This document shows, piece after piece, positions 41,157 to 49,828 of a DNA stretch of 53,195 bases; position 1 is the stretch's first letter, and every line of letters begins with the position of its first letter. The notes beneath the pieces were generated by a model. It was not told the origin of the DNA, made no database searches, and saw only the letters and a list, made by a program, of their open reading frames with translations. Made by a program: the position numbers and the translations under genes. Source of the stretch: SHLQ01 sp964610745. GTDB lineage: Bacteria > Actinomycetota > Acidimicrobiia > Acidimicrobiales > SHLQ01. The stretch is from positions 1 through 53,195 of the forward strand of contig CAZSYL010000023.1 of assembly GCA_964610745.1 (NCBI GenBank). Reading direction: 5' to 3'.

Positions 41157-42941
41157 ATGGACCAGTCCCTCATCCGAAATACCTCGATTATCGCCCACAT
41201 CGATCACGGCAAGTCGACGCTTGCTGACCGCATGCTCGAACTTACCGGTGCGGTAGAGAAGCGCGACATGAAGGCCCAGTACCTCGATTCGATGGACTTG
41301 GAGCGCGAGCGTGGCATTACGATCAAGCTCCAGTCGGTGCGCCTCGACTGGAAAGATCACATCATCAACCTGATCGATACCCCGGGCCACGTCGACTTTG
41401 GCTATGAAGTTTCCCGCTCGCTCGCAGCGTGTGAGGGCGTGATTCTCGTCGTCGATGCTGCGCAGGGCATCGAGGCGCAAACACTTGCCAACTGCTACCT
41501 GGCGCTTGAGAACGACCTCGAGATCGTCGCAGCGCTCAACAAGATCGACCTTCCCGCGGCCGAGCCGGACAAGTACGCCGAAGAGATCGAGAACGTGCTC
41601 GGTATTCCGGCTGAAGACATCCTGCGCATCAGCGCAAAGACAGGCGAGGGCGTCGAAGACCTGCTCGATGCGGTCATCGAGCGCACGCCGCCGCCAGCGG
41701 GCGACCCATCGGGAGATCCAAAGGCCCTCATCTTCGACAGTCACTTCGATCCGTATCGTGGCGTCATCTCGTCGATACGCGTCGTCGACGGCACGATCCG
41801 GACGAAGAGCAAAGCACTGTTCATGCAGGCAAATGCCACCCATGACATCGAAGAGATCGGTGTTCGGACACCGGAAAACACCCCGGTCAAAGAACTCAGC
41901 GCTGGAGAGGTCGGTTACCTCATCGCAGGCATCAAAGACGTTGGCGAAGCACGTTCGGGTGAGACGATCACGAGTGCTCGCAACCCAGCGGCCGAACCGC
42001 TCGACGGCTATCAAGAGCCGCTGCCCATGGTGTTCTCCGGCCTGTACCCAATCGATGGCGACGAGTACCCGGCGCTGCGGGAAGCCCTCGAGAAGCTTCG
42101 TCTGAACGACTCGTCCTACACGTTTGAGCCCGAGACCTCAGGAGCGCTCGGGTTCGGGTTCCGCTGTGGCTTCCTTGGACTGCTCCACATGGAGATTGTT
42201 CGTGAGCGTCTCGAGCGGGAGTTTGGCCTCAGCCTCATTTCGACCGCGCCGTCGGTGAAGTACAACGTGCACAAGTCCGACGGCACTGAATTGCTCATCG
42301 ACAATCCGTCGGAACTACCCGATGGAGCTGAGATCGACTACATCGAAGAGCCGATGCTCAGCGTCAGCGTCGTGACGCCCTCTGACTACACCGGCGCGAT
42401 GATGGACCTCTGCCAAACCCGTCGCGGTGAGATGAAAAAGATGGAGTACCTCTCGCCCGAGCGTGTCGAGTTGTCGTATCGCATTCCGTTGGCCGAGGTG
42501 GTCATGGACTTCTTCGACCAGATGAAGAGTCGTTCGCAGGGTTATGCGAGTCTCGACTACGAGCCCGACGGCATGGAGCGTTCGAAGCTCGTCAAGGTCG
42601 ACATCCTTTTGTCGGGCGACCCGGTGGATGCCTTCTCGACGATCGTTCACGACGACCGCAGCTACGAGTACGGCAAGAAGATGACCGAGAAACTCAAAGA
42701 GCTCATTCCGCGTCAGCAGTTCGACGTGCCGATCCAGGCAGCCATTGGCGGCAGGTTCATTGCTCGACAGACCGTCAAGGCCTATCGCAAGGACGTGACG
42801 GCCAAGCTGTACGGCGGCGATATCACCCGAAAGAACAAGCTGCTCAAGAAGCAGAAAGAGGGCAAGAAGCGGATGAAGTCGATCGGTTCGGTCGACATCC
42901 CCCAAGAGGCGTTCGTCTCCGCCCTCAAACTCGACGAGTAG
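41157..42941 (+). CDS. lepA: Elongation factor 4 (LepA), back-translocase GTPase
   Basis: The 594-residue GTPase has G1 AHIDHGKST, G2 region ERERGITIKLQ, G3 DTPGHVDF and G4 NKIDLP. Domains II, III, V and the LepA-specific C-terminal domain follow (GGDITRKNKLLKKQKEGKKRM near the end, split here: GGDITRKNKLLKKQ and EGKKRM). The length is normal. GAGGGAG and a TACCGT box lie upstream. It is probably monocistronic. Confidence 0.97.
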   Translation: MDQSLIRNTSIIAHIDHGKSTLADRMLELTGAVEKRDMKAQYLDSMDLERERGITIKLQSVRLDWKDHIINLIDTPGHVDFGYEVSRSLAACEGVILVVDAAQGIEAQTLANCYLALENDLEIVAALNKIDLPAAEPDKYAEEIENVLGIPAEDILRISAKTGEGVEDLLDAVIERTPPPAGDPSGDPKALIFDSHFDPYRGVISSIRVVDGTIRTKSKALFMQANATHDIEEIGVRTPENTPVKELSAGEVGYLIAGIKDVGEARSGETITSARNPAAEPLDGYQEPLPMVFSGLYPIDGDEYPALREALEKLRLNDSSYTFEPETSGALGFGFRCGFLGLLHMEIVRERLEREFGLSLISTAPSVKYNVHKSDGTELLIDNPSELPDGAEIDYIEEPMLSVSVVTPSDYTGAMMDLCQTRRGEMKKMEYLSPERVELSYRIPLAEVVMDFFDQMKSRSQGYASLDYEPDGMERSKLVKVDILLSGDPVDAFSTIVHDDRSYEYGKKMTEKLKELIPRQQFDVPIQAAIGGRFIARQTVKAYRKDVTAKLYGGDITRKNKLLKKQKEGKKRMKSIGSVDIPQEAFVSALKLDE

Positions 42942-43196
42942 CTGAAAGCGCGAGCTGCCTACCGTGCCGGTGGTCGTCGATCGGCGGACGTACGGTCGAA
43001 ACACCGTGGCCCTTGTAGCCGGGACTTCGAGGACGAGCGCGACTACCGAATCGACCTAGCCCGGACCGACTTCGCGGATGGGATTGGTTGCACCACCATG
43101 ATATGGCGCCGGGTTGAGCCGCGGCCTCCCGGCAGCTGACCGGATTGTTTTGTTCGCGATTGGGTGCTCGCCGCGGCGTGGCGGTAGATAGTACGG
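42942..43196. other. Intergenic region between lepA and the PRPP-synthetase-like gene
   Basis: No gene is recognised in these 255 bp. A weak -10-like TAGATA (43185-43190) lies 6 nt before the GTG at 43197. No terminator-quality hairpin was found after lepA. Confidence 0.4.
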
Positions 43197-44447
43197 GTGC
43201 CAGAGTTGCCAGGAAACAGCGCTGACCAGCCCCGGAAGTCTGAGGACGTCATCGTCGTCGGCAACTTTTCCGATGATCCCTTCGCGATCGACATGGCCTT
43301 TGCGATGGGTTTATCAGAGGACATTGCTGATGTGATCAGCATCAAGACCTTTGCGAACACCGAGTTCTGTCCGCGGTTCATCAACGATGAGGCCGACCTT
43401 TCGGCGATTGGTTCACAACTCGAAGGCAAGACGGTCGTCATTGTCAGTACCACGAACCGGGTGACGAGCCGCAACAACCTCGCCATGCGAAACATGCTGA
43501 TCGCCCGCGCCGCGAAAGACAACGGGGCGAGCACCGTCTTTCTGGTTGAACCAGATCTGTTCTATAGCGCCCAGGACCGCGGGCCGCGGCCAGATCAAGG
43601 CGAGGTGCCTTTCGTTCGTGACGTCGACGACCTCAAGAAGTTCGATGGACAACCGTTCTCTGCTCGCCTCTACGCCGAGATGCTTAAGCTCGCCGGTGTC
43701 GACGGAGTGGTCACGATTCACAACCACTCACCCTCTGTGCAGGCCGAGTTCGATCGGATCTTTGATGGAAACTTCCATAATCTGATCCCCTACGACATCT
43801 ACGTCAACTATCTGCGCGAGTCCAACATCATCGCCACCGGCACAACAGGGGAGGGCCTTGCGCTCTGTGCTCCTGACAAGGGGGCGCGCGACTTCGTCAT
43901 GGAGATGTATCGCCGTCTCGATCTTCCCGACGCAAAGTTCATTCTGCTGGACAAGGAGCGGTCTGGGGAGCGCGATGTCGAAATAACGCTCCACCCTGAC
44001 TCGGACATGACCTTCGACGAGATCCGTGGCTACGACATCGTCCTGTTCGACGACATGGTTCGAACCGGTTCGACCGTTGTGCGGTCGTGTGAGTTCATTC
44101 AACAGGTGGACCCGAACCGTGTCGTGTTTGCGGTGACGCACTTCTATGCCAGCGATGAAGGACGAGAGAAGCTCGCTAGCCCGGCGATCGATGAGATTCT
44201 GACGCTCAACACGCTGCCGCCCATCCTGAACCGAGATGTACAGGGCCGTTTGCGCAAGAAGCTCGTCGTTCTCAAGATCGAGATCTGGCTTGCTCGACGC
44301 CTATCGGAGATCCTCGGTCTGCCGGTTCCGGCCGAGCCGAGTAGCTATCGGATCGACATGTCGTCGAAGAACCCACGCTTTACGCGCAAGATCTACACCA
44401 ACGACGAACTCGCTGACCTACGCCAGACGCAGCTCCCCGGCTTCTAA
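43197..44447 (+). CDS. Ribose-phosphate pyrophosphokinase-like protein
   Basis: The 416-residue protein is of the PRPP synthetase / phosphoribosyltransferase-fold family. An N-terminal half with VIVVGNFSDDPFAIDMAFAM and a C-terminal half carrying the PRPP-loop-like DIVLFDDMVRTGSTVVRSCEF are visible. It is about 100 residues longer than PrsA (about 315), and the pyrophosphate-binding region of classical enzymes is modified. It may be a diverged paralogue rather than the housekeeping enzyme. GTG start, probable leaderless mRNA. The next gene is a small hypothetical on the other strand. Confidence 0.8.
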   Translation: MPELPGNSADQPRKSEDVIVVGNFSDDPFAIDMAFAMGLSEDIADVISIKTFANTEFCPRFINDEADLSAIGSQLEGKTVVIVSTTNRVTSRNNLAMRNMLIARAAKDNGASTVFLVEPDLFYSAQDRGPRPDQGEVPFVRDVDDLKKFDGQPFSARLYAEMLKLAGVDGVVTIHNHSPSVQAEFDRIFDGNFHNLIPYDIYVNYLRESNIIATGTTGEGLALCAPDKGARDFVMEMYRRLDLPDAKFILLDKERSGERDVEITLHPDSDMTFDEIRGYDIVLFDDMVRTGSTVVRSCEFIQQVDPNRVVFAVTHFYASDEGREKLASPAIDEILTLNTLPPILNRDVQGRLRKKLVVLKIEIWLARRLSEILGLPVPAEPSSYRIDMSSKNPRFTRKIYTNDELADLRQTQLPGF

Positions 44448-44460
44448 TGACTGGCGGAGG

Positions 44461-44733
44461 TCACCCCCGGACTTCGTCCTGGGGGATTGGCTTGGCTAAG
44501 GCCTCTGCGGGCGATACACCGTCCACACTGACCACCTGCAGGTAGCTCGCCTGAACCCAACCGATTTGCCCCCGTTCGTTGGTGACCAGGACCAGAGAGT
44601 GTTGAGCTTCGTCAACGGTGGGAGCGAGTTGCCCGAACACCACATGGGGCCGCTCTACCCGGTCAGAGGCATAACCACCTCCAAGAAGGAGATAGCGCTC
44701 ACCGGTGTTGATGTCAGTCACAATCGTTGTCAT
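44461..44733 (-). CDS. Small hypothetical protein (90 residues)
   Basis: I do not recognise it. The protein is soluble and compact, with a beta-prone core (ERYLLLGGGYASDRVERPHV and GQIGWVQASYLQVVSVDGVS) and no cysteine, signal or membrane segment. A WVQASYL pattern is faintly like an SH3-type fold. ATG start. It converges on the PRPP-synthetase-like gene with a 13-bp gap. Confidence 0.55.
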   Translation of the reverse strand: MTTIVTDINTGERYLLLGGGYASDRVERPHVVFGQLAPTVDEAQHSLVLVTNERGQIGWVQASYLQVVSVDGVSPAEALAKPIPQDEVRG

Positions 44734-45052
44734 GGCGACAAACTAGCCGAAGGTGCTATCGGCATTGACGGTCGTGAATGGGTTGAATGCGACTTCCACT
44801 GCTCGCCACTCGGTACGGCAATGTACCCGAATATCCGCTCCAGAAGACCTTCTCCGGTTGCTTCAAGACCGTTAGCTCGGCGTTCGCGTTGAGCGTGATC
44901 TGCGATGGACACGATCGACTGGTCGCCGCCTATGCCAAAGTGACCAACGGATGCGAACCACCGCCTGGTATGAGCCAGCTCACGCTCGGACGCACGTTCG
45001 TCAATAGCTCGGTTCACCGTGCACCCAGTGCGGGCTTGTACCCTGTACAACG
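44734..45052. other. Gene-free region upstream of hrcA
   Basis: These 319 bp hold no recognised gene. One open frame (44787-45149, plus) has fairly coding-like codons but runs into hrcA out of frame and has no homology I recognise. No CIRCE element (TTAGCACTC/GAGTGCTAA) is visible, so this hrcA is apparently not autoregulated through a classical CIRCE. Confidence 0.5.
45039..45044 (+). promoter_or_regulatory. -10 box of hrcA (near-leaderless)
   Basis: TACCCT is followed by 8 nt and ATG at 45053, with no Shine-Dalgarno sequence. Confidence 0.4.
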
Positions 45053-46042
45053 ATGTTGGACGACCGAAAAATGGCCATTTTGCGGGCGGTGGTGGAGACC
45101 TATATCGAAACCGCCGAACCTGTGGGCTCGACCGCGGTTAGTGCCGTGACCGATCTCGAAGTCTCTTCGGCGACCATTCGCAACGAACTCGCTCAGCTCG
45201 ACAAACAGGGGTACCTCACTCAGCCTCACACCAGCGCGGGGCGTGTCCCAACCGATAAGGCCTACCGGGCATTTGTCGACGGCATCTCCGAACCAAACCT
45301 CGATCGCAGCGAGAGCCAACGCGTTGCTGATTTCTTCGATCACGCTCACGGCGAAATCGAAGGGATGCTCAGCCGTACGTCGAAGCTGCTCTCAGAGATG
45401 ACCGGCGTTACGTCGGTGGTTGTTGCCCCCGACCGCGATCAGGCCACGGTCAAGAGCGTGCAATTGGTGCAGCTCGCTCCATCGGTGATGCTCGGGGTTC
45501 TGGTGCTGTCCGACGGCACCGTAGAGAAGTGCACGATCGACACCATCGAAGAGACCGACGAGGTCTCTATCGCAATCGCGAACGGTCATCTCAGTGCCGC
45601 CATGGTCGGTAGGAGCCTCGGCAACGAAACGGCTCCTCAGCCGAGCGGGAATGCTGCGGCGGATCGTCTGGTTGAGTCAGCACGTGCTGTACTCACCATC
45701 CAGGAAACGGCCGGCGACGTCTACGTCGGCGGCCGATCGAGTGTCCCGACATTCGGTGCTGCCAAGACCATGCAGGAAGTTCTCTCCCTGCTCGAAACGC
45801 AGTTGGTCGTGGTGACCCTGCTTCGTGACGTCATTGGGCGCGGCATGTCGGTCGCTATTGGCGAGGAGACCGGTGTCGATCCGTTGGCCGACTGCTCGAT
45901 CGTGGTTGCGCCATATTCTGCTGAAGGAAACCAAACCGGCACCATTGGCCTGCTAGGACCTACACGTATGAACTACCCGCATGCGATGGCAGCTGTTGCA
46001 GTTGTCTCGAAATCGCTCGGCAAACGGTTGAGCGAGGGCTGA
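45053..46042 (+). CDS. hrcA: Heat-inducible transcription repressor HrcA
   Basis: The 329-residue repressor has an N-terminal winged helix (LDDRKMAILRAVVETYIETA, VGSTAVSAVTDLEVSSATIRNELAQLDKQGYL in parts) and the GAF-like dimerisation core with SRTSKLLSEMTGVTSVVVAP. It ends in GTIGLLGPTRMNYPHAMAAV, the family C-terminus. The length is normal. hrcA-dnaJ-rsmE is the conserved actinobacterial order. groEL and grpE are not in the window. Confidence 0.96.
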   Translation: MLDDRKMAILRAVVETYIETAEPVGSTAVSAVTDLEVSSATIRNELAQLDKQGYLTQPHTSAGRVPTDKAYRAFVDGISEPNLDRSESQRVADFFDHAHGEIEGMLSRTSKLLSEMTGVTSVVVAPDRDQATVKSVQLVQLAPSVMLGVLVLSDGTVEKCTIDTIEETDEVSIAIANGHLSAAMVGRSLGNETAPQPSGNAAADRLVESARAVLTIQETAGDVYVGGRSSVPTFGAAKTMQEVLSLLETQLVVVTLLRDVIGRGMSVAIGEETGVDPLADCSIVVAPYSAEGNQTGTIGLLGPTRMNYPHAMAAVAVVSKSLGKRLSEG

Positions 46043-46043
46043 C

Positions 46044-47168
46044 ATGGCCGACCATTACGACGTTCTCGGCGTCTCCAAACAAGCGACCGAAGCCGAGATC
46101 AAGAAGGCCTACCGTTCGATGGCCCGGAAATATCATCCGGACCAGAACCCAGACGATGCTGAAGCCGAAGCCAAGTTCAAAGACGTGGCAAACGCGTATG
46201 AGGTTCTCGGTGACGAAGAACGCCGCGCTCGCTACGACAGATTCGGCGATGACGGGCTCGGTGGTCAGGGCGGTGCTCCCGGTGCTGGGCCGTTTGGAGC
46301 AAACCTCGGCGACATCTTCGAAACGTTCTTCGGTGGCGGCGGAGGGCCCTTCGGTGGCGGAGCTCGGGGCCCGAGTGGCCCACCGCCTGGCGAAGACCTA
46401 GAAACCGTTCTCGACCTCGATCTCGCAGAAGCTGTCTTCGGTGGGGAGAAGATGGTCACCGTGCGCACGGCCGTTCACTGCGAACCGTGCGAATCGACTG
46501 GCGCCGAACCCGGAACCGGAACAACCCGGTGCAACGAATGTGGTGGCAGCGGCCAGGTGCAGCGAGTGCGCCAATCGATTCTTGGCCAGATGGTCACCAC
46601 AGCGCAGTGTCCTACCTGTGCCGGCAGGGGAGAGACACTCGACGAAGCATGTTCCACTTGCAATGGCGAAGGCCGCGAGATCGAAGAGGTGACCTACACC
46701 GTCGACGTGCCCGCCGGTGTTGATTCTGGTTCGACGCTTCGGCTCACGGGCCGTGGTGCAGTCGGGCCTCGTGGAGGCACTCAGGGTGATCTCTACGTAC
46801 ATATTTCTGTACGTGACCATGAGTTGTTCTCCCGCGCTGGTCACGACCTGATCTTCGACAAGCCGATCGGTTTCGCCCAGGCAGCTCTCGGTGCCGAGCT
46901 CGAAATTCCGACGCTTGAAGAGGCAGAGGTTCTCGTCGTTCCACCGGGCACAAACAGCGGCAAGAAGTTCCGCCTTCGGGGCAAGGGCGTTCCACACGTG
47001 AACGGACGCGGCCGTGGCGATCTCATCGTCAACCTGCTCGTGGCCACGCCAAACGACCTCACCGACGAACAGGAAGCGCTGTTGCGCCAGTTCGCGGAGC
47101 TTCGTTCCGAAGTGGTCGCTCCACCCGACGATGGCTTCTTCAGCAAGGTCAAATCAGCGTTCAAGTGA
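46044..47168 (+). CDS. dnaJ: Chaperone DnaJ
   Basis: The 374-residue co-chaperone has a J domain (1-70) with HPD in KYHPDQNP, a Gly/Phe-rich region (about 72-115, GDIFETFFGGGGGPFGGGAR) and four zinc-binding motifs CEPCESTG, CNECGGSG, CPTCAGRG and CSTCNGEG. The C-terminal substrate-binding domains follow. It starts 1 bp after the hrcA stop and overlaps rsmE by four bases (GTGA). The hrcA linkage identifies it as the DnaJ2-type copy. Confidence 0.97.
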   Translation: MADHYDVLGVSKQATEAEIKKAYRSMARKYHPDQNPDDAEAEAKFKDVANAYEVLGDEERRARYDRFGDDGLGGQGGAPGAGPFGANLGDIFETFFGGGGGPFGGGARGPSGPPPGEDLETVLDLDLAEAVFGGEKMVTVRTAVHCEPCESTGAEPGTGTTRCNECGGSGQVQRVRQSILGQMVTTAQCPTCAGRGETLDEACSTCNGEGREIEEVTYTVDVPAGVDSGSTLRLTGRGAVGPRGGTQGDLYVHISVRDHELFSRAGHDLIFDKPIGFAQAALGAELEIPTLEEAEVLVVPPGTNSGKKFRLRGKGVPHVNGRGRGDLIVNLLVATPNDLTDEQEALLRQFAELRSEVVAPPDDGFFSKVKSAFK

Positions 47169-47845
47169 GTATCCAGCTCGCCGGTTCGCCCGGGCCGCAC
47201 GTCTTTGTGGAATCCCTCGATCAGCTCGAGGTGGAGGCGGCGGACATGGACCACCTCCAGAAATCGTTGCGAATGCGAGACGGTGATGCCCTGACGGCCA
47301 GCGATGGGCAGGGAGCATGGCGGTTCGTCGAATTTTCCTCGACGGGAACGCTCAAGCCAACCGGCGAGATCGTTACGGTGCCCGCACCACAACGGCCACG
47401 AACCGTGGCGTTCTCGTTAACAAAGAGCGCCAAGCCCGAATGGGTTGTGCAGAAGCTGACAGAACTCGGTGTCTCGAACATCGTGGTGCTGCGAAGTGAG
47501 CGCACGATCGTGCGATGGGACGAGGCAAAGGTTGAGAAGGCCCGTTCCCGCTGGGAACGCATCGTCGTAGAGGCCGCAATGCAGAGTCATCAGGTGCGAC
47601 TGCCAACCGTCTCGGGTGTGCATGTGGCCAGCGAGTGGCTGGCATCATCTCCGGTCGCCGTTGCTCACTTCGGGGGCGAGCCTGTGAGCCAGGCGCATTC
47701 GACTATCGCCATTGGCCCCGAGGGCGGGTGGTCTCACGATGAGGTCGCTCTCGCCCACACGACCGTCTCGCTCGGAGCGTCGGTGCTTCGGGCAGAGACG
47801 GCGGCGATCACCGCAGGTGTGCTCCTCATGCAGGCCCCGAGCTGA
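47165..47845 (+). CDS. rsmE: 16S rRNA (uracil1498-N3)-methyltransferase
   Basis: The 226-residue SPOUT methyltransferase has an N-terminal PUA-like part (HLQKSLRMRDGDALTASDGQ) and the knotted SAM domain with LTKSAKPEWVVQKLTELGVS and IGPEGGWSHDEVALA, SLGASVLRAETAAITA. GTG start overlapping dnaJ. It ends the hrcA operon. Confidence 0.95.
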   Translation: MSIQLAGSPGPHVFVESLDQLEVEAADMDHLQKSLRMRDGDALTASDGQGAWRFVEFSSTGTLKPTGEIVTVPAPQRPRTVAFSLTKSAKPEWVVQKLTELGVSNIVVLRSERTIVRWDEAKVEKARSRWERIVVEAAMQSHQVRLPTVSGVHVASEWLASSPVAVAHFGGEPVSQAHSTIAIGPEGGWSHDEVALAHTTVSLGASVLRAETAAITAGVLLMQAPS

Positions 47846-47991
47846 AGACCAACCGGACATCTCGTACTTCGGGACAATTAGTCGGCGCCCATTTGGACCG
47901 TTCAGGTTCTTCTGTCTAGGGTGGCCGACACATCGCCACTGTGAGCGTTTTGCGAACACCGCTAAGCGAGCTGCGGACAGGTTAGGGACAT

Positions 47992-48540
47992 ATGCACGAC
48001 GACAACGAAACCAAGTCTGACGACTACAGCCGGAAGGTCGGCGAACGCCTTCGTGCTATCCGTCGTCAGAAGCGGCTTTCACTGCAAGAGGTCGAAGCCA
48101 ACTCGACCCAGGAATTCAAGGCATCGGTTCTTGGTGCCTACGAGCGAGGGGAGCGTGCCATCAGCGTGCCCCGTCTTCGCAAGCTCGCCATGTTCTACAA
48201 CGTTCCCGTTGATCAGCTGCTCCCCATCGAGGGTGCGCCTGACTTTGGCGTTGAGGTCGACGCAGAGATCGACCTTCGCGATCGTCCAACCCGGGCTCCG
48301 GGTGCATCGATCACGATCGATCTCACCAAGCTCGAGAAGCTGTCCGGCCCAGAGGCCGACATGCTGTCGCGTTACCTCACGATGATCCAGGTTCAGCGCC
48401 AGGACTTCAACGGCCGGGTGCTCACCATTCGTCGTGACGATCTCCAGGCTCTCGCCGCAATCCTCGGCACCGGCATCGAAGGCGCTGCACCTCGCATCGA
48501 CGCCCTCGGCCTGACCTTCATTCCCCAGGTCACCCAGTAG
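47992..48540 (+). CDS. bldD: BldD-type transcriptional regulator with cyclic-di-GMP signature
   Basis: The 182-residue protein has an N-terminal XRE helix-turn-helix (about 15-75, VGERLRAIRRQKRLSLQEVE, GAYERGERAISVPRLRKLA) and a C-terminal domain. That domain contains R136-Q-D138, eight residues, R147-R-D149-D150 (RQDFNGRVLTIRRDD), matching the RxD-X8-RxxD cyclic-di-GMP binding signature of Streptomyces BldD. BldD dimerises on a c-di-GMP tetramer and represses developmental genes. The signature is therefore kept in an organism that probably does not sporulate. A 7-bp hairpin follows the stop. Confidence 0.93.
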   Translation: MHDDNETKSDDYSRKVGERLRAIRRQKRLSLQEVEANSTQEFKASVLGAYERGERAISVPRLRKLAMFYNVPVDQLLPIEGAPDFGVEVDAEIDLRDRPTRAPGASITIDLTKLEKLSGPEADMLSRYLTMIQVQRQDFNGRVLTIRRDDLQALAAILGTGIEGAAPRIDALGLTFIPQVTQ

Positions 48541-48566
48541 CCGCACTCTCAAAATTCGTATGACGA

Positions 48567-48583
48567 AGCGCGCTATGCGCGCT
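48567..48583 (+). terminator. Hairpin after bldD
   Basis: AGCGCGC (48567-48573) and GCGCGCT (48577-48583) form a 7-bp stem with a 3-nt loop, followed by CGGACATACACATTTT. It is a weak terminator because the U-tract is displaced. Confidence 0.4.
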
Positions 48584-48674
48584 CGGACATACACATTTTC
48601 AGAAGGAAAGTCCGCGCCTGGACGATGAACCCCGTATACGTTGATGGCGCGGGCAATTCGTTAGGCGGAGCGGA

Positions 48675-48803
48675 ATGGAATTGAACACGGCTTGGGTACG
48701 TAAGACCGGACGGCTGGCGGTGCTACTCGTACTATCGATAGCAGCTGCAGTTGTGGTTTCGATGCTGCTAAGCGCCTGGCTCGTTCAGCCACTCGTCCTG
48801 TAG
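48675..48803 (+). CDS. Small single-pass membrane protein (42 residues)
   Basis: ATG at 48675 opens a 42-residue frame ending in TAG at 48803. It has a basic N-terminus (ELNTAWVRKTGRLAV) and one hydrophobic segment of about 24 residues (LAVLLVLSIAAAVVVSMLLS then AWLV). AGGCGGAG lies 5 nt upstream, a fair Shine-Dalgarno sequence, and a hairpin follows the stop (CCGGT-ACAAG-ACCGG, 48804-48818). It lies between bldD and the TPR gene. Positive-inside charge distribution predicts a cytoplasmic N-terminus. Function unknown; a membrane-signalling or assembly helper is possible. Confidence 0.55.
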   Translation: MELNTAWVRKTGRLAVLLVLSIAAAVVVSMLLSAWLVQPLVL

Positions 48804-48818
48804 CCGGTACAAGACCGG
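48804..48818 (+). terminator. Short hairpin after the 42-residue gene
   Basis: CCGGT and ACCGG with a 5-nt loop, followed by TTCAATT. Weak terminator candidate. Confidence 0.4.
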
Positions 48819-48854
48819 TTCAATTCGTACGTCTGTGCAACCGATGTCAGAAAG

Positions 48855-49685
48855 ATGGCATCAACAACAGATCTTGTCGACAAGGTTGTACATCACCACA
48901 ACCAGGGTCGCCGGAAGCGGGACTCTGGCGACATCGATGGTGCCTTTGATGAATTCAGCGAGGTTCTTCGGCTGCTTCCAACCGGTGGTGTGGCCTATTT
49001 CGACCGCGGTTCCTTGCACGCGATGGTCAACAACCACCGCGAAGCGAAGACGGACCTCAACATTGCTCTAGCCCTTCTCGACCACGACGCTGATGAACGA
49101 CCCGTTGCCTTCCACAACCGGGCGGCGGCTCAACTGGCTCTCGGCGACCTTGGCGGAGCTGCTCATAGCTACGACATGGCCGCCCGTTTGGGGTTTCGTC
49201 CGTCGGTTGGCGAAAGCCAACGTCTGCGGGATCAGCACGGCGATGCCGCCGAGCCCGTCCGGCCGCCGCCACAGGATTTGTTGAGGGAAGCTCAACAATT
49301 GCTTTCGGATGCACCGCTGCTGTCGCTCGCCACCTCAGCCATAGCACTGGAGCATTATCCGGGTGTGGCAGCGTTTCTCCATGCGAACGCCATAGCGAAC
49401 GTGTCTGTCCGCCGATTCCGTCAGGCGATCGAGTCGTTCACTGCGGTGATTGATTCCAATCCGCCAGATGGGCTTCGTGCTGAGGCGCTTTTCAACCGAG
49501 GGTCGCTTCTCACTCGTGAGGGAGCCTTCGAATCAGCGGCAGCAGATCTTGAACTGGCAGTCCAACTCGCCGAAGACGATTCGGTCGGATTTCCAGAGAC
49601 CGGGAATCCGGACACTGAGGAAGCCATCCGTGAGAAACTTCGAACCATGCTCACCGCTGCCCGTGATCGGCTAGATCGGGCGTAG
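48855..49685 (+). CDS. TPR repeat protein
   Basis: The 276-residue protein consists mainly of tetratricopeptide-like helical pairs: GDIDGAFDEFSEVLRLLPTG, HNRAAAQLALGDLGGAAHSY, RFRQAIESFTAVIDSNPPDG and FNRGSLLTREGAFESAAADL. There is no signal or membrane segment, so it is cytosolic. AGAAAG precedes the ATG. TPR arrays bind partner proteins; the partner is unknown. Downstream lies the GGGGTCAGACCCC repeat. Confidence 0.8.
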   Translation: MASTTDLVDKVVHHHNQGRRKRDSGDIDGAFDEFSEVLRLLPTGGVAYFDRGSLHAMVNNHREAKTDLNIALALLDHDADERPVAFHNRAAAQLALGDLGGAAHSYDMAARLGFRPSVGESQRLRDQHGDAAEPVRPPPQDLLREAQQLLSDAPLLSLATSAIALEHYPGVAAFLHANAIANVSVRRFRQAIESFTAVIDSNPPDGLRAEALFNRGSLLTREGAFESAAADLELAVQLAEDDSVGFPETGNPDTEEAIREKLRTMLTAARDRLDRA

Positions 49686-49744
49686 TCGTCTCTGTTCTGC
49701 GCTCCACTAGGGAATAGCGCCGAATGCTACGAAACGTAACCTAC

Positions 49745-49828
49745 TCTGACCCCTTTTTCGAAAAAGGGGTCAGACCCCTTTCGGCTTTTTGGGGTCAGAC
49801 CCCTTTCGGGCAATTGGGGTACGACCCC
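49745..49828. repeat. GGGGTCAGACCCC repeat cluster with a 30-bp perfect palindrome
   Basis: A perfect palindrome covers 49745-49774 (left arm TCTGACCCCTTTTTC). The unit GGGGTCAGACCCC, itself nearly palindromic, occurs at 49766-49778 and 49791-49803, with variant GGGGTACGACCCC at 49816-49828. Spacers are CTTTCGG-like. The cluster fills the gap between convergent genes and touches the LysM stop codon. It could act as a terminator but looks like a REP-type or transposon-end array. It shares GGGGTCAG with the element at 26.1-26.4 kb. Confidence 0.8.

Noticed and set aside
44734..45052. CIRCE element upstream of hrcA
   Set aside because: Neither TTAGCACTC nor GAGTGCTAA with a 9-bp spacer is present.
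44787..45149. 120-residue plus-strand open frame before hrcA
   Set aside because: Runs out of frame through the hrcA start, has no homology I recognise and no convincing start signal. Codon use is only moderately coding-like.
48600..48670. GGAAAGTCC segment like the conserved core of RNase P RNA
   Set aside because: The rest of the RNase P RNA core is absent, and the 42-residue gene follows after a few dozen bases, leaving too little room for a ~400-nt RNA.
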